Source of the DNA: Paracamarosporium sp. OC-R06-R3
Lineage: Eukaryota > Ascomycota > Dothideomycetes > Pleosporales > Didymosphaeriaceae
Direction of reading: 5' to 3'
Length of the DNA: 64,000 bases
NCBI GenBank assembly: GCA_019828545.1
Contig: JACVRA010000313.1
Location: 229,392 to 293,391 of the forward strand
This document shows positions 21,526 through 33,109 of this stretch, piece after piece. Below the pieces are notes generated by a model. The model worked only from the letters and a program-made list of their open reading frames with translations. It made no database searches and was not told the origin of the DNA. Every line of letters begins with the position of its first letter. The first letter of the stretch is position 1. The position numbers were made by a program, and so were the translations under genes.

Positions 21526-22933
21526 GTGCAGAGAGGAGCACCGTCCCAGGGCAAGAATGGGCGGGCGCGGTAGGTTATACGGGTTGCAAGGGGACCACGA
21601 AAGAGACGTGGGGATCGGAATCCGGCCAAGGCTTTTCCGAAGAGCGGCGTCAGGCGTGGGAGGCGTGGCAGGCGTGGCAGGCGTGGCAGGCGTGGCAGGC
21701 GTGGCAAGCCCGGGGACGAGGGAGAAGGGCAGGCAGGATGCAGGGCAATTGAGGGTTTATTTCGTGTTGGGACAGGTGGTGCCGGGATGGAGGTGAGGTC
21801 GCAGGGCGGTGATGTCGGGTCGGCTTTCGAGAAGCGAGAGAAAGGAAAGCTAGATTCCCCGCATTTGGACCGCGCTTTGTATGTTAGAGCATCGGACGGC
21901 GTGGTCGAGCAATCACCACGGGGCGTCGTCAATCGGGGGGCCAGTGTTGGCTGGGCTGGACGGCAGCGATCCGGCTGGTCGGGACAGGTGCAGCGAGCGG
22001 GTGGGCGGATGCTGTTGGCAGCTCAGGTACGGCCAAACCGCAGACGTAGGGCCATGGGAGCGCTGCGAAGGATGCCGTCGTGGGGCTAGTGCTGCAAAAT
22101 GGCGCAATGAGGCAGACGGGGCGGCGCGGGCCCGGAAGATTCTGATGAGCTGCTCGTATGCCCTCCAGAAGGTCGCTTTGGGCCGGCATGTCTGCATTTG
22201 CATTTGCATTCGCATTCCCTGATGCCTCCTCGCCTCTTCTCGCCGATTGCCGGGTCCGCACGCTGAGCCCGGAGGGTGGCACCGCATCGAGCCCAGGGGA
22301 CGCGACGCGACTGGACACGAAAAAGAATGCACTCACCGTCGAGATGGAGTAGTTCCTGACCCGCGCCATCCTGTTCGGTGGCTGAATTGCTGCCGACGAC
22401 GATGCTTGCTGCGTGCTGCGTGCCAGTCTTTCTCCCGGGCGATTGCGGGCTGCGGGGTCTCGGCGAGTAGAGTAGCGTGCGACACGAAGCGTACAAGAAG
22501 CACCACCAGCGAGCGAGTGCAATCACGGCGTCGCCAATCGGCTACGAGCACCCAGCGCTGCCGCTCGGGAAGAAAGATAGATGGAAGAGGAGTCGCGCCT
22601 GCTTGTCGGCTGTTGCTCGCTGGTCATGCCTTATCAGTCAAGCAACCACATCCTGAAAAATGCACCTCCGAGTCGCTAAGCCAACCGCCATCCCTACCCC
22701 CCTTACACCCACGTCAGAAAAGCCTGCACCGCACTTTTCCACACATTGCTGCTATTCATCTACTTGCTTATCTAAGGCGTATGAGGTTGCGCGATGCGGC
22801 CGTAATCGTAAAACTATGGGTATATAGCACTACTAAAACAAACACGGGCGTCCAACACACACGAATCCCACTCTAATCCCACACCTCGCCACAAATCGAG
22901 CCCTGCCCAAATTGCTAGTACACGTCGACACCT
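21526..22933. other. Upstream region of PFK-2/FBPase-2 and 3' flank of RXT3
   Basis: 1.4 kb, GC-rich in the first half. It contains the promoter of the minus-strand PFK-2/FBPase-2 gene with a 9-bp minisatellite, and a short GCATTT repeat at about 22193-22213. Overlapping open frames here look like products of GC-rich DNA and match nothing. Confidence 0.5.
21652..21705. repeat. 9-bp minisatellite AGGCGTGGC x6
   Basis: Six head-to-tail copies of AGGCGTGGC (first copy ends GGG), 127-180 bp upstream of the PFK-2/FBPase-2 start codon. On the gene's strand the unit is GCCACGCCT. Position suggests promoter or leader; function is unknown. Confidence 0.9.
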
Positions 22934-25900
22934 TCACGCCGACAGCTTCGTCATCCCGTTGACGGCCCTCAGTGCATCGTCCCCACCGCTCTTCAACGAC
23001 AGGAGCGCCGCGCTCGCATCCAGGCGCCTCTTCAAAGCCGCCGCCGTCCTCTCCTGCCCACGGCTGCCCAACCCCTCGTCCACCCAGCGTATCTTGTTGA
23101 TCGTGAAGCTCAGTCCGTCGTGGTTGGAGCTCTTGTGACTGGAAACGCCGAATTCGGTTGTGCCTACAAACTCCTCGAGCTTAGGCAGTATCAAAAGCTC
23201 GATTTGCAAATCCATGTCGGCTGGCGGCACGACGGGAGCTACGGGAACTTTTTCTAGCGTAGCTTGCGCGTCACTCGGATCGTTAGGCTGGGACAGCCGG
23301 GGGTCCAGCATCTTAATATCTACCGTCTCGTCCCATTCGCCTCGAATCCATCCCGAATGTATCGCAGCAGCTATTGGATCAGAGTCGTCGCGATAGACAC
23401 GCGCACCCCACAAGTGCCGCTGCAGCACGATTTGTTGCCTCTGTCGCGGTTTCAAATAAAAGCGAGGAACTCTGATGGTATATGTGCAGTTGATTGGGTT
23501 GATTGAAAATCGCGGAAGCCCTTTCGGCTTCGATGCATAACCGAACTGATCGTCCAGAGATGAATTAGGCATAGGCAGCTCGGTTGTCGTTGCGTAAAGC
23601 TGGCTTCCGAGGTGCTTACGGGGGTGCTGTGCCGCCTCATCTAGTATATGCTGTATGTTATGAACCTTTGGAGTTGGTAGAGGCGAAGGTAGAGGTGCTT
23701 GGAAAGACCTCGGAGCATGATGATGATGGTGTGATGTCCCATGATAATGGTGGTGGTGATGGGGAGCGTTAGGATTACCATTGGTCAAGGGCACCGCTTC
23801 CTCGTCACCCTTGTGATGATGGTGGTGGCTGCTGTTTGGTCAGCTTGACAGTCAACTCAAGTCATTGGTGGAGGCTTACTGATGAGCATGCGCATGGTGA
23901 TGATGATGGTGAGTGTGCTTATTGCGCTTGTTGCCTCGCATCCCGAGGGGTGTGTTCCGTCCATCGTTGCTTTCCTCCTCGAAAGCCTCCTCGTCCTTGA
24001 CTCTTTTCGGCTTCCGTCCATTTTGCGAGCTCACGCGTTGAAGGCGGAGATGCTCGTTAAGATCTGTTCCGGGAGGGAGCGAGTCCTGCATACCCTGAGG
24101 CATCGGACTCCCTCTCGACGGTGTTGAGCTTCCTAAGCCACCGAGTCCAGAAAACATTCGCCCAAACTCGCTCTTAACGTGCGGGTCTTTGCCTATCGAG
24201 AGCGGTTGCGCTTGTGCCCCTTGCACAGCTTGCGGAAGCGGGGATGCCCGACCAGTGCGGCGATTAGCGTCAGGACCAAATGCCAGGAATGATCTGTTGT
24301 GAAGGTCCTCGCCTATTCTTCGAGACTGATCATACATGGATCGACCCAAATATCCGGTGCCTCCAGATGATAAGGAGCGAGATAACTGCTCCGATTTGTG
24401 TCGGTCGGTCGACGCAGGGTCAGACGTGGGCGGCGCATGGTACTGTTCCACAACTCGATGGTTCAAATGATCCAGGCTCCGCCCGCGAACCATGTCTTCA
24501 GGACCAGGACCACCATAAGGTGATGGGCCTTGCGGTGGGGCTGAATACCCACCGTATCCACGATACAGAGCGTGGGGCTCCTCTCTTCGAGGTTCTGCGG
24601 CTTCTCGGGGGGGTTCCTCTGGCATGGGATGTCGCCACAAACTGCGCGGGGGCTGCTGTCCGATGGGCCCTCGCGTCGCATTAGGGGGTCCAAAAACAGA
24701 TTGAGACACAGGCTGGACGGTGGACGGTCGGTCGCGGTCGGTCGATGAATCCGGAGCAGCACCAAGCCCGAGTAGTTCTGCAGCGCTGGGTCGTGAATGA
24801 TGAGACTCTCCTAGCGTCCGGCGTCGCTCCTCTGGAGGTCCATTTTGCGAACGCCTCTGCCCGAAACCATCGTAACTCGGCCTACCTTCCTGCTCTGGAA
24901 GCCCGGGGCCACTCGGTTGGCTGTTCGGTCGAGGCGGGACGTTTGCAGTCGTCTGTCTCTGTTCCCTTGCATGGAGATCGTTTAGAGGAGATGGATAGGG
25001 GCGTTGGGCTTGGAAGACCATTGGTTTGTAGGGCTGCGACGTATGCGAGAGCGCGGAACGACCCTGATCTGGTGAGCCTTGGGTGGTGTTGTACGCCCGG
25101 GGAGGTGAGCCAGCGGTATAAGTGTGACCCTCGGGCGCTCGAGGGGCGTTGCCGCTGTACATGTGTCTTTCTGGAGATGGTTGGCGCCGAAAGGATGGAA
25201 AGTCTGATCTAGCTCCAGACGATGGGCCGCGCCTTGGCGATGGAGGTTGCATACTGTGACTGTTTATCGATGGCGCATTGGTAGGAGGTGACGGGTGTGA
25301 TTGCGACGTTTGATGGGGCGCACCGGTGTCACCGCCTCCGATAAGGGAGGAGATGGACATGCTGCTCCCCGGTCGGTGGTGCGCCTGTCCCAGCCCAGGG
25401 AGCTCCCGACTTCCCCCAAACGTCGAACTGTATGGTGCGCGTTGCGGCTGCGACGCATGGATGTGCTGTTGGTGCTGCTGCTGGGGCGACGATGGAGGCG
25501 GCATGTGTGGTCGCGCAAAGGACGGCGGCGGAGGCGGAGGTTCATGTGATGGAGCTGCCGAGGGTTAGCTGGTGTCGAGCAGGAGCAAGCAGCGTGATGT
25601 GGAGTCTTGCCTCCGTAGCGGTTGGGTGAGCTCGCACCGCCTAGTGAGCGTCTGCGCGACGCATCGTAGGGGTACGGCGACTGGTTGGAGGAGCTCATTG
25701 ACGGCGGTGGAGGAGGGCCGTTGTGGTGATGGGAGCCCTCGACAGCATGAGGACGCGCTAAGCATGATCGTCAACGTAGTTCGGATGCGGTTAGGAGAGA
25801 GCAGCAGGGCAGGGGGAGTTTCGCTTAGCGTGCCAGCGATGATGCATGGTTGTTTTTTGCACGTCGAGGACGGATTGAGACACGGCCGTTGGACGTGTGC

Positions 25901-26405
25901 GGTTTGCAGCGTCGCGACCCGTGCTCGCACCGTGTCCGCGTCGCGGCCACAGACGCATCGCGCAGCGCGGTAGCATCGTCGGTGCAAAGTGACTCTGCTC
26001 CCTCGACCTCGCAACCACGCGACTCGTCCAGAGACCGACCGAGACAGACGGCAGCATCCAAGACAGCAATAGCTCGCGTGTTGCACCCCAGCGCAGAGCC
26101 CACAAAGAGAAGCGCGGCGTACCTGGATTTCCCCACCCGACCTGTCTCTCGCCCGGTGGCGCGTTCTCTGGGCCCAGCACCCCGTAGCTGCTTCGGCGGA
26201 CATGTTGGGCGTTCGAGGGGGGATAGAAGGGATCGCGGCGGGTGGACGAGTAAGGGTCGGCGGAGAAGGGAATGTGGACGGGCGGCTGCGGTTGGGAGGA
26301 GGGAGGATAGCCGCCACCGTGGTGCTGCTGCTGCTGCTGTGGCGGCGGGTGGTTTGGGTTGTGTATGTGAGCAAACGGGCCCCGGTGCGTCTGGCGGGCG
26401 TCCAT
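22934..26405 (-). CDS. RXT3: Rxt3-family subunit of the Rpd3L/Sin3 histone deacetylase complex
   Basis: Nuclear transcriptional co-repressor subunit. Four exons (26123-26405, 25611-25757, 23880-25554, 22934-23831) encode 1000 aa. The start MDARQTHRGPFAHIHN is followed by Gln-, Pro- and Ser-rich sequence for ~650 residues. His clusters flank the exon 3/4 join (HTHHHHHHAHAHQ, then HSHHHHHHKGDEE). The conserved domain lies in the last exon: YTIRVPRFYLKPRQRQQIVL, LWGARVYRDDSDPIAAAIHS and GWIRGEWDETVDIKMLDP, which are hallmarks of the Rxt3 family. The C-terminus FTINKIRWVDEGL... also fits. Intron 2 seems to use a GC donor (see findings). Divergent from BTN1 across 604 bp. Confidence 0.88.
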
Positions 26406-27009
26406 GGCGGGCGGCGACGAGGATTTGCTGCGCAGTGGTCGAGGGCAGGGCGCGGGCGAGGAATGCTCGAGGAGGCGGAGAGTTAATGGCGAGTTGGCAA
26501 GCGTGGCATGGCGGTGGCAGCAGCCGGCGCAGGGCCAATGACACGTCTTCGCAGGAGGAAAGCAGAGCGACAAGGCGATGAGGAGACGAGAATCCACATG
26601 TGCAGGTGCATTGGGTTTGGTCATAGCGCCCATTGTGGACCAGCCACAGGTTGCTCCCCGCAATGGACCCCGGCCGCCGCTGTCCCTGCCCAAGCGAACA
26701 AAGACGGTGACGCCCCCGAGCAGCCAGCGCCCGCCGTGTGCAGCGCGAGGCGGCGAGTGCAGCCAGCGCCGGCCTGGGCGCGCTGCGAGGCTCCCGTCTG
26801 GGGTGGCCCTCAGCGTGCCTTTGGGCCCACCGCCTTTTCGTCCCGAATCGTGTGCGCGGCAAGCTTCCGATCAGCCTCATCCATGGGTCAATGCAGGTCC
26901 CGACGGGCCCGACCCGACTCACGTGCGTCCGTGCGTGCCAGCGCCGTCGCCCTCGAGGCCAGCCACAGCAGCCGTCTCTGATCAAGCCAGCCCTCCATGC
27001 CAGCCCTCC
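26406..27009. promoter_or_regulatory. Divergent intergenic region, RXT3 / BTN1
   Basis: 604 GC-rich bp between divergent start codons. Long open frames cross it on both strands, as expected by chance in GC-rich DNA. No element is recognised with confidence. Confidence 0.5.
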
Positions 27010-28738
27010 ATGCCGCTCCCCTTGCCTGGCACCACCTCCCGGGACATGTACTGGGCCCGCCTCAAGGCCGTCTTCCGCGGCGCTGATCCCCGCGTGTGCG
27101 CCGCCTTCTGGCTGTTCGGTACGTTTGACGTGGCCTCGGACGCCTGCGCAAATTACCACGATAATGCATGCTTACACTCCCCAGGTCTAATCAACAATGT
27201 ATGCGTTTTCTTTTTCCGCTGCCCGTAACCTGGCTGCCTGCAGTACACCGTCTTCAAGTCTACCCATCCAACCCCGCCCAGAGCTTACCCCTTGCCCCCA
27301 GGTCCTCTACGTTATCATCCTGTCTTCTGCTCTCGACCTCGTAGGCCCGAGCGTCCCGAAAGGCGTAGTCCTCCTTGCCGACGTGATCCCCTCATTTGTC
27401 ACCAAGCTATGCGCGCCCTACTTCATCCACAAGATCCCCTACCGCATCCGCATCCTCATCTTCTGTGCCCTGTCAGCATGTGGAATGCTCGTGATTGCCC
27501 TCACACCCCAGCTGCAAGATGCAAAAACCATCACCATAAAGATGTGCGGCGTGATGCTAGCTAGCCTGAGCAGCGGGGGAGGAGAGCTGAGTTTCTTAGG
27601 CTTGACCCATTACTACGGGCATTTTGCGCTCGCCAGCTGGGGTAGCGGGACTGGAGGGTGAGTTTTCTTGCCATCTGTCGTGGGTGAAGGTTGATTTACG
27701 CTCGTGTTAAAATAACTGCTAACGCATTCTTTTTCCCACTCAGGGCTGGTCTGATCGGTGCTGGCGCCTATGCCGTTCTCACAACAAGCCTTCAAGTCAG
27801 CCCTCGAAACGCCTTGCTAGCATTTTCCTTCCTGCCCGCCATAATGCTGCTCAGCTTCTTCGTCATACTCCCGCAGAGCCCTCTTCGATCTTCGCCAAGC
27901 CACCGCGCAGGTTACGAGGCAGTTGAGGGAGACGACACCGAAGAAGACGACGAGTTGCTTGCACAACCCGAGCACGAGAGTTTGCTGGCATCCTCCATGC
28001 ACTCCGCCTCCGGCCGCAGCTTTGCCTCGACCAAAAGCAAGGGCCTAACATCAGCTCTAGCAGGCTTCAAAGCCAACCTCAGACGAGCTCGAGGCCTGTT
28101 CTTCCCCTAGTACGCCACACTTTCTTCGCATGTAAATCCTATTCCATCCGATCAAAGCTAACAGGCCCCCAGCATGCTGCCGCTGCTATTAGTCTACATC
28201 GCAGAGTACACCATCAACCAAGGCGTCGCACCCACCCTGCTCTTCCCCCTCTCTTCGAGCCCCTTCGACGAATACCGCTCCTTCTACTCGACCTACGGCG
28301 CCATCTACCAAGTAGGCGTCTTCATCTCGCGGTCTTCCACGCCTTTCATCCGAATCCACCACCTCTACCTACCATCCTTCCTGCAAGTCTTGAACTTAGT
28401 CCTCTTAACACTCCACGGTACGCATCCCCCATCCATCTCCCACCTTCACCTCCCACCAACTAACCCCACACCCAGCAATGTTCAACTTCCTCCCAAACTT
28501 CTACGTAGTCTGCGTCATCATCTTCTGGGAGGGGCTACTGGGCGGTCTAGTCTACGTGTCGACGTTCGCGGAGATCACGGACAACGTGCGCAAGGAAGAC
28601 CGTGAGTTCAGCCTAGGCGCGACGAGCGTGAGCGACTCGGGCGGGATCTGCATTGCGGGGTTCGTGAGCATGGTGTTTGAAGTATGGCTCTGCAAGTGGC
28701 AGGTGTCACACGGACGCAACTATTGTAAACTACAGTGA
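27010..28738 (+). CDS. BTN1: Battenin / CLN3-family vacuolar membrane protein
   Basis: Multi-span lysosome/vacuole membrane protein; the human orthologue CLN3 is the juvenile Batten disease gene, and yeast Btn1 affects vacuolar pH and arginine transport. Six exons: 27010-27118, a 14-nt microexon 27185-27198, 27302-27657, 27744-28109, 28173-28417 and 28476-28738. The joined start reads [20 protein letters not shown], the family's first transmembrane block. Later blocks are [50 protein letters not shown] and [18 protein letters not shown]. An acidic loop ([12 protein letters not shown]) lies mid-protein. The C-terminus [13 protein letters not shown] ends in a Cys three residues from the end, where CLN3 proteins are often lipidated. 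Confidence 0.94.
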
Positions 28739-29017
28739 GCCGGGACATAGATGCTGTGATGCCTTCGCGGATGGAATGCATTTACTTGAACTTACGTATA
28801 TGTCTTGAGCTGGGTTGATTGACCGATCATGCATGTGGCTCTGCAAGTGGCTCTGCAAGTGGCAGGTTACACACGGTCGCAACTATTGTAAACTACATTG
28901 AGCTGGGACAGGAATCCAGGTTGTCCATCACATGTGTGATATTTTTTTACTCAAACTCACATATACGCTGATCTAGAGCCAGACTTGTGAACAGACCATG
29001 CATGTGCGCGTACCTCC
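28685..29017. repeat. Tandem duplication of the BTN1 3' end (~163 bp)
   Basis: The segment starting at 28685 inside the last BTN1 codons (TGGCTCTGCAAGTGGCAGGT...) recurs at 28848 with an offset of 163 bp. The first ~63 bp match closely. The rest is more diverged but alignable, ending in CATGCATGTG in both copies. Most differences are C/T or G/A. The first 12 bp are additionally repeated at 28836. Confidence 0.85.
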
Positions 29018-29330
29018 GATTTTCTAGCGTGAAGTGCACTTGCCGTCTCCATTCGCGGTGAGCTGTCGTCCCTTCCCAGGTTATGTGTGTACAAACAAAA
29101 CGATGACAGGTAGCTGCACCATTTTCAACCCACGCCCACCCGTACTGTCAGCTTCTCTTTCTACGCTTCTTCACCACAAGCAGGCACGAACCCACCTTGC
29201 AAAATTCAACGGCTGCTCGCGACACGCACGCGAACGACCAGGCTCTTTATATAGGATCCTCTGTTGGGCTTGTGTATCCTCATCCTATAGGCTAGTTGGC
29301 TTAGTCTTCCATCTCTTTGTATTCGCTACC
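28739..29330. other. Intergenic after BTN1
   Basis: 592 bp containing the second copy of the BTN1 3'-end duplication, then about 310 bp that must include the promoter and leader of the gene at 29331. Nothing else seen. Confidence 0.5.
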
Positions 29331-30627
29331 ATGGCTGGTTTCGACTTTGCGGCCAGCGTAGAGGATAAAGAACCTACGAAAGTCATCCGGCTCAAGTTCA
29401 ACACCACCCCGCTCGACGTCCTACTGTCACACTTACAGCCTTCTTCCTTCAGTGGACGTGAATCGGACGACTTCAGTGCGTCCAGATCTGTGAGCGGGCC
29501 CACACTTGATCCTGGGGTAACACAGTGAACTAAGCTTCTGCCTAACGTTCAACGACCAAGCACATATGCTGAATTTTAATCAGGACTCCGAGGACTCGAG
29601 CAGCCCACTACCATGGAAAGACAGCGGATGCCTTAGCCGGTCCCAACATGCTTCAAAGCAAAAAGCGACCTCGAAGAAGCGGCAACGAAGCCTCGCCAGC
29701 GAGCGCGGTCACCAGAAACAGAAGACAAAATCCAGTACAGAAGCCATTCATACTCGACGCCCCGACAACACTGCTTCCAACAACGAGTCAAGCAACACCA
29801 CAGCCACCCCTGAGCCCAGAGGGCGAACACGAGCTAAAAGTGGATTACCACGGGGTTACAACCATTGGGATTATCACATCAAACCTAAAGGCCAATATAT
29901 CAAAAATCCGGATCCCGTTGTGACTACAATCGAAAGACTTCGCGAAGTAGACGTCGCGAGCCAGCAGTACCCGCTTGAAGTGGTTAGTATGGCTTAGTGC
30001 TCCACGGTATATGAATTTCTACTCACCCATTACGCATTCTAGACCATTCGCAAGGGCGCAAACGTCGAGTTCCACAGCCCTGAGGAAGTGCTGGAGTTTA
30101 TGAGAGAGCGTGGTATCCAGCCCATGGACACCAGCACTGTCGCCGCCAATGCCGGCGCTCAGAACAACGACGTCGAACCACGGAGCGCCGACGAGGCTAC
30201 CCCCCTCCGTGAACAAACTCCTGCAAGAACGCATTCACGCTCGATTCGCACTCTGCAGTTGGACCTCTTGATCGAGGTCCACGCGGAGACTTCGCTCACC
30301 GCGAGTGCCCTCTTTTCTGCGAGCGACAGCGACAGTAGAAATGAGTTGCTGGAAGCCTTTACACTCAAGATGCAGACCTGGCTGGATACTTACAACGAAA
30401 CACGTGAGCAAGTTCTAGCAGACACGCGACCAGTCGATGCTTCACGTTCGCCTTCACCGCAATACATGGCTCGACAAACCCGCGAAAGACACAAAAGGCA
30501 AGCTCGCGGGGGCGAAGTCGACGTGGTGAGAACGCCCAGTCCTGGCTCTCTCGGTCCTGGCTCTCTCGGTCCTGGCTCTCTCGGTCCTGGCTCTCCTAGC
30601 CCTGCTTATCCAACGCCGGACGTATGA
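29331..30627 (+). CDS. Unknown Ser-rich protein with PGSLG repeats
   Basis: Three exons (29331-29516, 29584-29982, 30043-30627) with phase-0 introns encode 389 aa. The start ATGGCTGG follows TACC, a good fungal context. The N-terminal exon has FDFAASVEDKEPTKVIRLKF. The centre is rich in basic and polar residues (KQKATSKKRQRS, HQKQKTKSST), suggesting a nuclear or disordered region. GYNHWDYHIKPKGQYIKNPD forms an ordered-looking block. The third exon continues RKGANVEFHSPEEVLEFMRE, an amphipathic segment LIEVHAETSLTASALFS, and a C-terminal run of PGSLG repeats. No family recognised. Confidence 0.65.
30540..30597. repeat. 15-bp coding repeat (PGSLG)n
   Basis: CCTGGCTCTCTCGGT occurs three times in tandem, with a partial fourth copy ending in CCTGGCTCTCCTAGC. 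It encodes Pro-Gly-Ser-Leu-Gly units near the C-terminus of the unknown protein. Near-perfect identity suggests recent expansion. Confidence 0.9.
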
Positions 30628-31254
30628 GCCAGGCGTCGATGGGTGTGTCCGCAGCGAACTGCTTCACACTTGATGATAACCTGCCGAGCACACTCCCCTC
30701 ATCCAGCAGCCTGGAACCACGTCGTCTGCTTGTTCTGCTACGGAGAAGTTGTGTACAAAGCGTGGTTTGAGGGGGGCATCCTACCTACCCGGCGTGTGCG
30801 TCAGTCACATAGCACCCGCACCCGCTCGCCTTGACGTAACTTTGTTGTGTTGTTTTGCTTTAAGCTGGATGGACAAGACCGTCGATTTCCTAGGGCGGGC
30901 GGACAGACGAGTTCCGTGCTGCGGCACGGCTGATTTGGTATATGCGGGAGTTCTTTTGGTTGGTGTTCAGAGACGCAGGTATTGGGCTGCGGTGGGTGGG
31001 TGGACTTTCACTTGTTACCAGCTTGGGGCCCGGCATTCTTAGCATGCGTTAGCCCTCATCCGTAGATAGCATTGCTAGGCAGGTCACGTCAGGTCAGTTC
31101 GAATCAATGCAAAGCAGCAGGCGTGCTCAATGGACAAAGTAGATCAGATTTTCCGCACAATGCCTTGTCTAGCTAGAATACACAGTTCCACTTCTTCCTT
31201 GGGCCGCCTGCCACACATCTCATTTCATCTCATCTCGCGAGATGAACGCTATAT
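30628..31254. other. Intergenic between convergent genes
   Basis: 627 bp between the 3' ends of the unknown gene and ATP5, so it should hold both terminators. A short plus-strand frame at 30749-31042 has no family resemblance. Nothing else seen. Confidence 0.5.
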
Positions 31255-32243
31255 TTACAAAGTGTCCTTGAGCAGCTTGTTCATCCTGGCCATCTTGGCG
31301 GAGACGGAGAGGTCGATGGTGCGGTCACCGATCTCGACGATGAGCCCGCCGCGGATGTCGGGGTTGACCTTGGGCACGACCTTGAGCTTCTGGCCCTGCG
31401 ACACGTACTGCGACTTGCTGACGGCGGATTCGAGGCGGCTGAGGGTGCGGTTGTCGAGGGGCTAGGTAAATCACGTTAGCAAGTGCTCGTCTCGTCAGTG
31501 TAGCGTATGCGTTTGCCCCTCTCTGGGTTCCTATCCATGACCCCCTCTTACCATCCCGACTCTCCACTCCCCCTCTTCCCTCTCTCCACAAACAAGAATG
31601 AAACAACACAGAAACAACATACCGCAGCGCTCGTAACCGTAAGCTCGACCTCACCCCGGTACGCGCTCATAAGCTGAGCAAACTTGTCGACGACGCCCTC
31701 AAGCGCACCCAGCCTGTTGTTATTCGCCAGCGTCTCGAGCAGGTTCTTGACGATGCCGTCCTTGTCCTGGCCGAGGTGCTTCTGCAGCTCGGCGATGATC
31801 TGCTGCTTGTCTGCGACGGACAGCGTCGGCGCGGACAGCAGCGTCGTGAGCTTGGCGTCCTTCTTGAAGACGCTGCTGAGCGTGTCGAGCGACTTCGCTG
31901 CCGAGTCGAGCGCGTTCGTCTTCGCGGCTGCCGTGTACTACGTGCGTTTGAGTTAGCCGGGGGAACGAAAGAAAAATTGCGAGGGTGCAAGAGGCATTGC
32001 GGGCTGTGTGGATGCAATTGGGGGCCGTGGGGGCGCCCAATTGGCGGCGGAGAGGACGGCAAGACGTACCAGGGCGCTGGCATATGTTCCGTCGATGCCA
32101 AAGAGGGCGACGGGGGGCTTCGTCTGCGAGCTGCTCGGGGCAGCGGCCTGGGCGTAGGCGCGGGTTGCGGCGACGCGGGCGGCGATTGGGGTGCGAGGGG
32201 CCGCGATGCGCGCGGCGCTGGTGAGGGCCCGGCTGGTGAACAT
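31255..32243 (-). CDS. ATP5: Mitochondrial ATP synthase OSCP subunit
   Basis: Subunit 5 (oligomycin-sensitivity-conferring protein) of the F1Fo ATP synthase, joining the peripheral stalk to F1. Three exons with phase-0 introns (32070-32243, 31623-31937, 31255-31461) encode 231 aa. The N-terminus MFTSRALTSAARIAAPRTP is a clear mitochondrial presequence. PPVALFGIDGTYASALYTAA begins the conserved N-terminal domain. GLIVEIGDRTIDLSVSAKMA and RMNKLLKDTL form the C-terminal signature of the OSCP/delta family. Introns are ~130-160 nt, longer than most here. Convergent with the gene at 29331-30627. Confidence 0.96.
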
Positions 32244-33109
32244 TTTCAGAGGGAGCGGAGATGGCGGGCTGAGATGGGTGGGAGCTCGAGATGGAGAGGT
32301 GAGAGGTGTGAGGTTCTTTCCGGGCTCGGCGAGTGGCGCTAGGATGGTTGGGGAATGGCGTCGTCTGAGCTTTGGGTTGCGCACTGTACGGTTGTAATGC
32401 GTTTGAGGGGTAGACTGGGCTTGGTACGAGGTGTTTTGTGATTTGGTTTGTGATCTGGTGTACTGGTTAATGTATAGCTGATTGTGATAGATTCGGTGGA
32501 TTTACTATCATGTGCAATTGTTCCCTTGTTGGAACGCTGCAGCACATTCTTTGACTCCGAACACACCTTTCATCGCCTGGACAGCATCAATTACGACACA
32601 ATGATCGTAAAATACGCAAAGAGAAATTCTGCATGCTTTCAAGAAGATATGCGATATGGCTGTGACTTTGTCGCGCCTATTTCTCAGCCCACAGTTCTGG
32701 GACAATCCAACCACAGCAAACACAACATGCTCTTCTAGAGCATGAAATTCGTTGAAGATTGCTCGATATCACCGTATCCTTATGTTAAAGGTTCGAATAC
32801 CCTTTTTATCCTAGAGTATCTAACACATAAACTGTCAGTTGACTTTTCTAGTGTCACGTCCCTTTCTCACCACAGATGGTGAGCGAACGGGGTTATCTGA
32901 ATTAAACATGGCGGAGATCGCACAACGTCTCGCGGTGACAGCCGATTGATACCAGGTCACCCACCTTACTCTATTCACCTTCACCATCCCTAGAAGTATA
33001 TATGGCGGCCACTGTGGACTCTTCTTTCTATACCATCACAGCACCAGACAGCTCGTCGCAAGATACTAACCCAAGCAGCAACATTGCACAGCTACTTGAA
33101 TAAAGCAAG
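32244..33109. other. Divergent intergenic region, ATP5 / unknown gene
   Basis: 866 bp with the ATP5 promoter at the left and the leader of the gene at 33110 at the right. It is AT-richer than its flanks. Short frames (32484-32738) are not called. Confidence 0.5.

Noticed and set aside
25825..27159. 444-codon minus-strand open frame over the RXT3 5' end and the RXT3/BTN1 gap
   Set aside because: It is antisense to BTN1 exon 1, overlaps RXT3 exon 1 in another frame, and is Arg/Ala/Gly-rich as expected for chance frames in GC-rich DNA.
32780..32810. GGTTCGAATACC resembling a tRNA T-loop
   Set aside because: No matching acceptor stem, D-arm or anticodon arm could be built around it.
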